From positions 1 to 58,801 of the forward strand of contig JAJEDY010000039.1 in assembly GCA_022821275.1 (NCBI GenBank): DNA of 58,801 nucleotides. Direction: 5' to 3'. The first letter of the stretch is position 1. Each line of letters begins with the position of its first letter. Made by a program: the position numbers and the translations under genes. This stretch comes from Candidatus Latescibacterota bacterium. GTDB taxonomy: Bacteria > Latescibacterota > UBA2968. The notes under the pieces were generated by a model that was not told the DNA's origin, ran no database searches, and saw only the letters and a program-made list of their open reading frames with translations. Of this stretch, positions 48,934-56,029 are shown piece by piece.

Positions 48934-48962
48934 AGTGTGAAGGATGAAGTGTGAAGGATGAG
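48934..48962. repeat. tandem repeat GAAGTGTGAAGGAT between thiS and thiG
   Basis: The 14-base unit GAAGTGTGAAGGAT occurs twice in direct succession within the short thiS-thiG gap; the second copy lies just before the thiG ribosome-site region. Short dispersed units of this type recur elsewhere in such genomes. Confidence 0.55.
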
Positions 48963-48967
48963 ATATT

Positions 48968-49744
48968 ATGACAGGCGATTTTAAGATGGCAGGCGTAACA
49001 TATCGTTCACGGCTGTTGATAGGCACTGCGCGTTATCCCAATATGCAGGTGATGCTGAAGTCCGTTGAAGCCAGTGGCGCAGAGATCGTGACGGTGGGTA
49101 TTCGGCGGCTCAATATGAATGACGAATCTGGCGAGGGTGTTCTCAATTTGCTCGACCGATCGCGATATACCATTTTGCCAAATACTGCCGGATGTTTTAC
49201 GGCTCAAGACGCGGTGCTTACTGCGCGGTTGGCCCGTGAAGCGCTGGAAACCGATTTGATTAAGTTAGAGGTGATTGGCGATGAACGCACGTTGTTTCCG
49301 GATGTGGTGGGGTTGCTACAAGCAGCAGAGACCCTGGTGAATGATGGGTTTACTGTGTTGCCCTATTGCAATGACGATCCAATTACCTGTAAGAAGCTGG
49401 AAGATTTGGGGTGTGCCGCTGTGATGCCTCTGGGTGCGCCCATTGGTTCGGGAATGGGGATTCGCAATCCATACAATATTCAGATTATTCTGGATTCGGT
49501 CAATGTGCCGGTCATTGTCGATGCGGGTGTGGGGACCGCATCGGACGCTGCTCTGGCGATGGAATTGGGTTGCGATGGCGTGTTGCTGAATACGGCAGTG
49601 GCAGGTGCTCGACATCCGGTAAAGATGGCGATGGCTATGAAAAAGGGGGTTGAAGCCGGGCGGTTGGCTTTTGAAGCCGGGCGGATTCCCAGAAAGCTGT
49701 ACGCGACGGCTTCGACGGCGATGGAAGGACGGGTGGAAATTTGA
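48968..49744 (+). CDS. thiG: thiazole synthase ThiG
   Basis: Forms the thiazole phosphate from DXP, ThiS-thiocarboxylate and dehydroglycine. The 258-residue barrel shows [12 protein letters not shown], the Schiff-base Lys region [10 protein letters not shown], and [16 protein letters not shown] and [17 protein letters not shown]. It overlaps the next gene start by 4 bases (TTGA). Confidence 0.95.
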   Translation: MTGDFKMAGVTYRSRLLIGTARYPNMQVMLKSVEASGAEIVTVGIRRLNMNDESGEGVLNLLDRSRYTILPNTAGCFTAQDAVLTARLAREALETDLIKLEVIGDERTLFPDVVGLLQAAETLVNDGFTVLPYCNDDPITCKKLEDLGCAAVMPLGAPIGSGMGIRNPYNIQIILDSVNVPVIVDAGVGTASDAALAMELGCDGVLLNTAVAGARHPVKMAMAMKKGVEAGRLAFEAGRIPRKLYATASTAMEGRVEI

Positions 49745-50355
49745 ATTCATTGCCACCTCTCTACCTGATTGCCGATCGGCCAACGTGTGGTGATCGGCCA
49801 ATGCTGGATGTGCTCGCGCGTGCGCTGGATGCCGGGGTGCGGCTGGTGCAGTTGCGGGAAAAAGCTCTGGATAGAGATGTATTAGAGGCTCTGGCTGAGC
49901 AGGTGTTGTCGTTGGTGGCGCGTTGTGATGCAATGTTGTTGATTAATTCTGCAGCAGATATTGCCGTGAAGGTTGGCGCGCAGGGTGTGCATTTGCCAGG
50001 TGGTATATTGCCGCAGGCGGTCCGGAATCAGGTCGGACAGTCATTTTTAATTGGCTATTCCGCGCATACCCAGGCAGAATTAGATTGCGCTGATGGGGCA
50101 GATTTTGTGACTTATAGCCCCATTTTTACACCGGGATCCAAACCCGGGTATGATGGTGTTGAAGTAGGGTTGGCGGGGTTGGCAAATGCGGTGATGCACT
50201 CTCGCTTACCCGTTTACGCGCTGGGGGGGATTACACCTTCTCGCGCGGCCAAATGTCGTACGACGGGATGTGCGGGCGTCGCGGTGATGTCGGGTATTTT
50301 GGCGGCGGGAGATCCGGCTAAAGCGGTATGTGATTTTTTGAAGGCATGGGAATGA
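49741..50355 (+). CDS. TenI/ThiE-family protein, probable thiazole tautomerase
   Basis: A 204-residue TIM barrel of the ThiE/TenI superfamily. It has [12 protein letters not shown] and [10 protein letters not shown] with [16 protein letters not shown], but the canonical ThiE H-x-G-Q-x-D loop reads HLPGGILP. A second, more canonical ThiE lies three genes on, so this copy is more likely TenI-like (thiazole tautomerase). Start is TTG overlapping thiG. Confidence 0.82.
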   Translation: MNSLPPLYLIADRPTCGDRPMLDVLARALDAGVRLVQLREKALDRDVLEALAEQVLSLVARCDAMLLINSAADIAVKVGAQGVHLPGGILPQAVRNQVGQSFLIGYSAHTQAELDCADGADFVTYSPIFTPGSKPGYDGVEVGLAGLANAVMHSRLPVYALGGITPSRAAKCRTTGCAGVAVMSGILAAGDPAKAVCDFLKAWE

Positions 50356-51146
50356 AACAAGCCCTGACAATTGCGGGTTCGGATTCCGGCGGTGGCGCGG
50401 GCATTCAGGCGGATTTGAAGACATTTCACGCCCAGGGCGTGTTTGGCCTGTCTGTGATTACATCGGTTACTGCTCAAAATACGCACGAGGTGCGTGCGGC
50501 TTGTGATTTGTCCGAAGAGATGGTACGCGCTCAGATAAGTGCCGTGTTTGACGATTTTGAAATTGCCGCGGTGAAGACGGGGATGTTGTCTTCGCGTGAG
50601 ATTGTAGAGGCTGTGGCCGATGAGTTGACAACTCGCAATGGGCAACCGCTCGTGGTCGATCCGGTGATGATTTCGACGAGTGGGTTTCAATTGCTCAGAG
50701 ATGATGCCATACAGTGCGTTACGGACCGTTTGTTGCCGCTCGCTGCGTTGGTGACGCCGAATATCCATGAAGCAGAATTGTTGATTCAAAAAAAAATAAA
50801 GACGCGAGAAGATGCCGGGTTTGCAGCGCGTAAAATTGCTGATTTGGGCTCATGTGTGGTGCTGGTGAAGGGGGGACATTTGGAGGGTACGGCAATGGAT
50901 GTGTTGTGGGATGGGGCGTGTGAAACGATTTTTGAGAGTGAACGCATTGATACCGCAAATACACATGGGACTGGTTGTACACTATCATCGGCAATAGCGG
51001 CTAATTTTGCGTTGGGATACGGGTTGTGCGATGCGATAGATCGGGCAAAGAATTATGTTACAGAAGCTATCCGGCATGGCCTGGATATTGGCAAAGGTAG
51101 CGGTCCTGTGAATCACTTTTATTTTTTAGACTGTATTGATTACTGA
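50352..51146 (+). CDS. thiD: hydroxymethylpyrimidine (phosphate) kinase ThiD
   Basis: Phosphorylates HMP-P to HMP-PP. A 264-residue ribokinase-fold enzyme with ALTIAGSDSGGGAGIQADLK, VTSVTAQNT, VVDPVMIST and the catalytic NTHGTGCTLSSAIAAN. The ATG overlaps the preceding stop (ATGA); an ATG two codons earlier is possible. Confidence 0.95.
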   Translation: MKQALTIAGSDSGGGAGIQADLKTFHAQGVFGLSVITSVTAQNTHEVRAACDLSEEMVRAQISAVFDDFEIAAVKTGMLSSREIVEAVADELTTRNGQPLVVDPVMISTSGFQLLRDDAIQCVTDRLLPLAALVTPNIHEAELLIQKKIKTREDAGFAARKIADLGSCVVLVKGGHLEGTAMDVLWDGACETIFESERIDTANTHGTGCTLSSAIAANFALGYGLCDAIDRAKNYVTEAIRHGLDIGKGSGPVNHFYFLDCIDY

Positions 51147-51154
51147 CCTGCTTC

Positions 51155-51206
51155 GTACGGGCGGGTTGAACTGCTATCGCAGTTGTACATCGCTCGAAAC
51201 CCACCC
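51155..51206 (+). other. inverted repeat upstream of thiE
   Basis: AACTGC / GCAGTT around a TATC loop is nested inside GGGTT / AACCC, just before the thiE start. There is no T-run, so it is not a clear terminator, and it lacks TPP aptamer blocks. It may shape the thiD-thiE junction. Confidence 0.35.
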
Positions 51207-51214
51207 CTTCTAAC

Positions 51215-51832
51215 ATGAAAAAAATTGGCAAGCTTCATGTCATAACCGATGTTGTTTTGCAAGATCGTTTTTCACACGTAGCACTGGCGAAAATGGCTGT
51301 TGCTGGCGGAGCGGATACTATTCAGTTTCGACAGAAAGAGGGATCGACGCGCGCGTTGATTGAGACGGCTATTGCCGTGAAGCATGCGTGTGGCGATGTG
51401 CCTTTGATTGTGAATGACCGGGTTGATGTGGCGATTGCTGCAGAGGCTGATGGGGTGCATTTGGGTCAGGATGATTTTCCCATTAAAAAAGCGCGCGATC
51501 TGCTCGGTGAAGATGCAATGATTGGCGGGACGGCAAAGACGCTTGCACAAGCACGCCAGTGCATAGAACAAGGTGCGGATTATATCGGTTTTGGGCCGAT
51601 ATATGCAACTGGTTCAAAATCCGATGCGGGTATGGTGAAAGGTCTAGAGGACTTGCGCGAGATGGTCAGTGGGGTCAATATCCCGATCATCGCCATTGGG
51701 GGTATTGCAATAGAAAATGCTGGCGAGGTGATGCGCGCAGGGGCGCACGGTATTGCGGTGATTTCAGCCGTGTGTTGCCAGTTCGATCCAACTGAGGCGA
51801 CCCAAAGGCTGGTGGATCAAATTCAAAAATAA
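51215..51832 (+). CDS. thiE: thiamine phosphate synthase ThiE
   Basis: Joins HMP-PP and thiazole phosphate to thiamine phosphate. The 205-residue barrel carries the canonical pyrophosphate loop DGVHLGQDDFPIKKAR, the VNDRVDVA segment and YIGFGPIYATGSKSDAG. These fit ThiE better than the TenI-like copy upstream. It is last in the thi operon; no clear terminator follows. Confidence 0.93.
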   Translation: MKKIGKLHVITDVVLQDRFSHVALAKMAVAGGADTIQFRQKEGSTRALIETAIAVKHACGDVPLIVNDRVDVAIAAEADGVHLGQDDFPIKKARDLLGEDAMIGGTAKTLAQARQCIEQGADYIGFGPIYATGSKSDAGMVKGLEDLREMVSGVNIPIIAIGGIAIENAGEVMRAGAHGIAVISAVCCQFDPTEATQRLVDQIQK

Positions 51833-51840
51833 AATAAAAT

Positions 51841-52281
51841 TTATTCCAGGTGTTCAACATCTGCTTTATCTTGTGTGCGACCAGATGTTTTTTTGTTGCG
51901 AATCAGATCTTCTCTGCCAATAAAATTTACCTCATGCGCTCCATAGCGACCGCGTATCTGATAGTTTTCAGCTTCTTCAAAAGTCACGCCATCAATTTCA
52001 TTCAGGAGATCAATTTGTACAGGAGCAACACCAAATTGAATGATGTTGCCTGTTTTTTCAAAGAGGCTTAGGGGTATTTCAGGTTCAGAAAATCCAAACG
52101 CCAATAATGATTTTCGCAATTTGTCGATATTTTCTTGCGTTCGCGCATAGAAGATGTCAATATCTTTGGTGAAACGCGGATGGCCGTGGAACGCAACCGC
52201 ATATCCCCCTACAATCATATAGCGTACATTATTTTTTTCTAAAAACCCTAATAGTTCTTCGAAGTCGGGCTGGGTAGTCAT
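51841..52281 (-). CDS. nucleotidyltransferase-fold protein (MNT/AbiEii-like)
   Basis: A 146-residue minimal nucleotidyltransferase-fold protein. MIVGGYAVAFHGHPRFTKDI with the following DIF supplies the GG motif and the metal-binding Asp-x-Asp (KDIDIF). Such proteins occur in toxin-antitoxin-like pairs, alone or with a small partner. The start codon lies within the preceding small ORF, so translation is coupled. Confidence 0.8.
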   Translation of the reverse strand: MTTQPDFEELLGFLEKNNVRYMIVGGYAVAFHGHPRFTKDIDIFYARTQENIDKLRKSLLAFGFSEPEIPLSLFEKTGNIIQFGVAPVQIDLLNEIDGVTFEEAENYQIRGRYGAHEVNFIGREDLIRNKKTSGRTQDKADVEHLE

Positions 52282-52399
52282 ATAGAAATTTCCCGGATTG
52301 GATTCGCAATTGTTCTACAAGGTCAAGGCGTTCTTCGGACGTAGAGGCCTGATTTTCTTCTTTTTTTTTGTTGTATATATTTTTTACTGTGATTTTCAT
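52229..52399 (-). CDS. small partner protein of the nucleotidyltransferase (56 residues)
   Basis: A 56-codon ORF from ATG to TAA, overlapping the start of the nucleotidyltransferase gene by 53 bases in another frame. It has a basic N-terminus (MKITVKNIYNKKK), a central SEERLDLVEQLRIQSGKFL and a basic end PARLRRTIRVFRKK. Small proteins with an RLRR-type tail upstream of such nucleotidyltransferases recur in other genomes (from memory). Likely a functional pair; which member would be the toxin is unknown. Confidence 0.65.
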   Translation of the reverse strand: MKITVKNIYNKKKEENQASTSEERLDLVEQLRIQSGKFLYDYPARLRRTIRVFRKK

Positions 52400-52445
52400 G
52401 GCGTGTTTCTCCGTTTTTTGGTTATGATCAAATATAGGTACGATT

Positions 52446-54419
52446 TTGTCTAAAAGCCATTTGATTATTCACACGCTGGTTCTAATCCCGATTTTTGCGG
52501 GGTGTCAGCAGAGCGAACAGGTGACGGTTTCGGGTGCGGTTGCAAAGCCGGGTACTTATGTCTATCAGCCCGACAAAGCGGCGAGCAGTTATCTCGAAGA
52601 TGCCGGTGGGATAACGGAAGAAGCACTCTCTGATAGTGCATATCTGGTTCGCGGTTTGGTTGACTCTTCTGGCAAAGAGATAATCAAAAGTGTGACGATT
52701 CCCCTGTCTGAGCATCCAGAAGTTTTGCCCGATGATGAGATTAAAGTGCCAGTTCGCGTTTATGACGTGCGATTGGATACGGTTCGCGTTTTGCGCGATG
52801 TTCGGTTGGTTCAAGAGAATCGAATTTTCAAAATTCCCTCGGGTGCCCTGGTGTCTGGGTGGACAGAGCGCGGTGTGCTGGTCGCGTTGTTACTTGGGCG
52901 CGGAAAAGTTTACGAGATAGCTGATACCGCAAAGGCAGTGTGGGCTTTTCATCATTTATACGTTCATTTGCATCCCGATGAATACGGCCGCCTGACGGGT
53001 TTTACGGGAGATGTGATTGATAGTTTGGAGGCTCTGGAAGATGCACACGCCATCCATACACACACCAGAACGCAGTTGGATTATGAGCATTACGAGGGGT
53101 TGCAACTTCCGCCTGTGGGTTATTGGCGCGTGTTGCTCGGGATTTTGCTAACGCCCAGGAGTGCATCCTTTCCGGGTAGTGGATTGCGCCGGCGTCGCTT
53201 TGAGGACGGGCGTGTGTGGACGACTTTTCCCAATGGGCGACAGCGCTGGCAGTTTCCCGATGGGCGGGTGGAGGTGACATTTCCCGGGGGCGTGAAGAAA
53301 GAGACCCGATTTCCCGATGGGCGGGTTGTGTCTGCCGACGAACAGCAGGTGTTTCGCTTGAAAGATGAGTCGGCGATTCGCAATGGTGCGACAGGCGGAG
53401 GGATTTCAACAGAGGAAGTACGCCCTGATATAATGTCCGATGGCACTATAGCAACCCGCAGAAAAGGGGGAAATGAGCCTGCCATTCGGCCAGATGGGTA
53501 TAGGATTGTGAAAGGGGTGGATGGCTCAATTCGGGAAACGTTTCCCGATGGGCGGATTTTGTATCGCAGTGGAACCGGGTATCAAGTGGAAATTTTTCCC
53601 GATGGACGAGAGATCGAGAGTAATCGCTTTGGGAAAAAAATCACCTCGTGGCCCGATGGTCGAAAAGAAGTGCGAATGCCGGTGGCGTACAGTTATCCCG
53701 GTTCGTTGCGAACAGATCTCGCGGAGGTCGATCCGCTTCCAGACTCGGTTGCTGTAGGTGAAGAATTGACGATTTCAGGACAGTTACACAGCGAGGTGGA
53801 AGATATATCTATCTCGGCTTTTCTCGCGCCCGATGGCAATGTGATTAAAGGGAATGTGCGAAGGCGAGGGCGGCAGTTTCAGGCGCGGTTTCGATTTGGG
53901 GAGGTGGGACATTGTCGCGTGCAGGTTCAGGTTGTCTTGCCCAAAGCACGTACCTTTACGGTTTCTCACCAGGCTGTGGTTGTTGGCAATCCCGAGAAGT
54001 TAGAAGACGAGGTTTTGACAATAGGCCCTTATCCGGGCGATGAGGGAGCTGAACAATTTTTGATTGACCAAATTAATGCGGCGCGGAGGCGGATTGGACG
54101 TCAGGCTGTACTTCCACATCCCAATTTGATGCAGGTAGCGCGTATCCGACTCGAGGAAATGTTGGCTTTAGGTGAGGTGTCCCACTTTTCTATGGGGGGG
54201 TTGGATGTGATGTGGCATGTGACCACCCGACGCTTGCCTTTTTTTCAGGTGAGCGAAAATGTGGCAAACGGACATTTTGTCGAAACGATGCAGGCATGTT
54301 GGATGTTAAGTGCGGGCCATCGTTCAAATATATTGGCGAGACACTGGACGCATGTGGGAGTAGCTGTTACAAAAGACAGGGGTCTCGTGTGGGGCGTTCA
54401 GGTGTTTGCACGGCAATAA
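52446..54419 (+). CDS. lipoprotein with SLBB, FPDGR-repeat and CAP domains
   Basis: A 657-residue lipoprotein starting at TTG; the signal peptide ends in the lipobox IFAGC (Cys20). Domain order: an SLBB-like segment (VTVSGAVAKPGTYVYQ, about 26-110), a middle region (to about 235), G-box-like repeats with core F-P-D/N-G-R (about 248-296 and 361-412, including WTTFPNGRQRWQFPDGRVEV), an Ig-like segment (about 430-525), and a C-terminal CAP/SCP domain (about 535-657; LIDQINAARRRIGRQAVLPH and AGHRSNILARHWTHVGVAV). The repeats recall the T-complex-10/CPAP C-terminal fold, a single beta-sheet. CAP domains occur in secreted wall- or lipid-associated proteins. The combination is unusual. Confidence 0.85.
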   Translation: MSKSHLIIHTLVLIPIFAGCQQSEQVTVSGAVAKPGTYVYQPDKAASSYLEDAGGITEEALSDSAYLVRGLVDSSGKEIIKSVTIPLSEHPEVLPDDEIKVPVRVYDVRLDTVRVLRDVRLVQENRIFKIPSGALVSGWTERGVLVALLLGRGKVYEIADTAKAVWAFHHLYVHLHPDEYGRLTGFTGDVIDSLEALEDAHAIHTHTRTQLDYEHYEGLQLPPVGYWRVLLGILLTPRSASFPGSGLRRRRFEDGRVWTTFPNGRQRWQFPDGRVEVTFPGGVKKETRFPDGRVVSADEQQVFRLKDESAIRNGATGGGISTEEVRPDIMSDGTIATRRKGGNEPAIRPDGYRIVKGVDGSIRETFPDGRILYRSGTGYQVEIFPDGREIESNRFGKKITSWPDGRKEVRMPVAYSYPGSLRTDLAEVDPLPDSVAVGEELTISGQLHSEVEDISISAFLAPDGNVIKGNVRRRGRQFQARFRFGEVGHCRVQVQVVLPKARTFTVSHQAVVVGNPEKLEDEVLTIGPYPGDEGAEQFLIDQINAARRRIGRQAVLPHPNLMQVARIRLEEMLALGEVSHFSMGGLDVMWHVTTRRLPFFQVSENVANGHFVETMQACWMLSAGHRSNILARHWTHVGVAVTKDRGLVWGVQVFARQ

Positions 54420-54433
54420 AAGCGAGGTTGGTT

Positions 54434-56029
54434 GTGAAGAAAAAACAGGCCGATGTGCCCGATCTGCTCCAGATTAGCGGCGGATTAAATTCAGATGTGT
54501 CGCGGGAGGTCTCGCAACAAACCGGCGTTCCCGAAGCGCATGTATATGGCGTGGGTAGCTTTTTTGATTTGTTGACTGATTCCGACAAAAAAGTGCGGGT
54601 ATGCACGGGTTTGTCGTGTCGTATGGCGGGTGCTGATCAGGTGTTGCAGGCGATGGAAGATGCTGGCCTGCCCGCGATGGGGTGTTCGTGTCTGGCGGCT
54701 TGTGATCGTCCGCCTGCGGTGTTGAGAGACCGCGATGTGTTGCCCGCTGTATCGGTCGAAGATGTGGCGCGGGCAGATGGTGATTGGACAAGACTTCTGC
54801 CAGAGATCGTGTCCAGTGGCAAAAGCTGGTTGGGGCATGTGGGACCAGAGATAGATGATCCAGATACGATGGCGATCAATTTGTTGGGGCAGGCCGATTG
54901 GTCGGGCAAAGTGTTTGCTAAGGCCGCGAAGATGCGTCCCGAAGAAATTATTGAAGAAATAGAGACGTCGGGTTTGCAAGGTCGCGGTGGCGCGGGTTTT
55001 TCTGCGTCTTTTAAGTGGAATGCCGTGTGCTCAGAAAAAGAGACCCTGCGTTATGTGGTCTTAAATGGGGATGAGAGTGAGCCTGGTACATTTAAGGATA
55101 GGGAGATTTTGATGCGCCGTCCCGATCTGGTTATTGAGGGATTGGCGATTGCAGCTTATACAATTGGGGCACGAGATGTTTATTTGTACCTGCGGGGCGA
55201 GTTCGCATTTCCAAAGGCTGTGATAGCAAAAGCTATTGCAGAGTTTGAATCGCATGATATATTTCCCGGTATCCGTTTTCACATTCACTCGGGACAGGGT
55301 GCGTATATTTGCGGCGAGGAGACCGCGCTTTTAGAGGCATTGGAGGGCAAGCGTGGAATGCCGCGTTTGCGGCCGCCCTATCCCACAGAATACGGCTTGT
55401 GGGGAAAACCCACGCTTATTCACAATGTGGAAACTATTGCGTGCGTGCCTTCGATTATTTCAAAAGGCGGCGATTGGTTTCGCGGTCTGGGGCGCACAGA
55501 ACCGGGTTCAAAAGTGTATTGTATTAGCGGGCATGTCAAACGCCCGGGCGTCTATGAGTTGCCTTTGGGCGTGACTTTGGATGAACTGGTCGAAGAGGCG
55601 GGCGGATATGTTGGCACTCCGAAAGCGTTTAGCCCCGGGGGTGCGAGTTCGGGCTTTTTGCCGGCTAAATACAGAGATCAACCATTGGATTTTAAGACAA
55701 TGGATGGATTGGGTTCGCTGCTCGGATCGGCCGGTGTTGTCGTGTTGAATGATACGGTGGATATGAAATGGTCAGTCAGTCAACAGTTGAGATTTTTTCA
55801 CGATGAAAGCTGCGGACAATGTGCCCCCTGTCGCATTGGCACGCGGTATTTACATGAGGCACTGGAAAATCGCATTTGCAATCGGGAACAGGGCCATAAA
55901 CCTCACTTGCAACACGCTGCAGATGTGGCGTGGCAAATGGGTGAGGGGTCGATATGTGGTCTTGGGCAAATTGCTGCTCTCCCCCTGACGAGTGCCCAAA
56001 ATTTCTTCCCCGAGGAGTTTGATGAGTAA
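54434..56029 (+). CDS. fdsB: NAD-dependent formate dehydrogenase beta subunit (fused NuoE/NuoF type)
   Basis: Electron-transfer subunit passing formate electrons to NAD. The 531-residue fusion has an N-terminal NuoE/24-kDa-like [2Fe-2S] domain (cysteines in VCTGLSC and GCSCLAAC). The NuoF/51-kDa-like part has FMN motif GLQGRGGAGFSASFKW, NAD-site GAYICGEETALLEALEG and the C-terminal 4Fe-4S motif SCGQCAPCRIGTRYL. The start is GTG after the lipoprotein gene; a TTG two codons earlier is possible. It overlaps the alpha-subunit start by 8 bases. HoxF or NADP-reducing hydrogenase relatives are excluded by the formate dehydrogenase partner. Confidence 0.9.
   Translation: MKKKQADVPDLLQISGGLNSDVSREVSQQTGVPEAHVYGVGSFFDLLTDSDKKVRVCTGLSCRMAGADQVLQAMEDAGLPAMGCSCLAACDRPPAVLRDRDVLPAVSVEDVARADGDWTRLLPEIVSSGKSWLGHVGPEIDDPDTMAINLLGQADWSGKVFAKAAKMRPEEIIEEIETSGLQGRGGAGFSASFKWNAVCSEKETLRYVVLNGDESEPGTFKDREILMRRPDLVIEGLAIAAYTIGARDVYLYLRGEFAFPKAVIAKAIAEFESHDIFPGIRFHIHSGQGAYICGEETALLEALEGKRGMPRLRPPYPTEYGLWGKPTLIHNVETIACVPSIISKGGDWFRGLGRTEPGSKVYCISGHVKRPGVYELPLGVTLDELVEEAGGYVGTPKAFSPGGASSGFLPAKYRDQPLDFKTMDGLGSLLGSAGVVVLNDTVDMKWSVSQQLRFFHDESCGQCAPCRIGTRYLHEALENRICNREQGHKPHLQHAADVAWQMGEGSICGLGQIAALPLTSAQNFFPEEFDE

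Noticed and set aside
51155-51206. Third riboswitch or tRNA before thiE
   Set aside because: There is an inverted repeat but no TPP aptamer blocks and no tRNA-like loops or CCA end.
53200-53680. Short repeated segments resembling a CRISPR-like array
   Set aside because: Repeats are in frame, degenerate and encode FPDGR units of a lipoprotein; there are no constant-length spacers.
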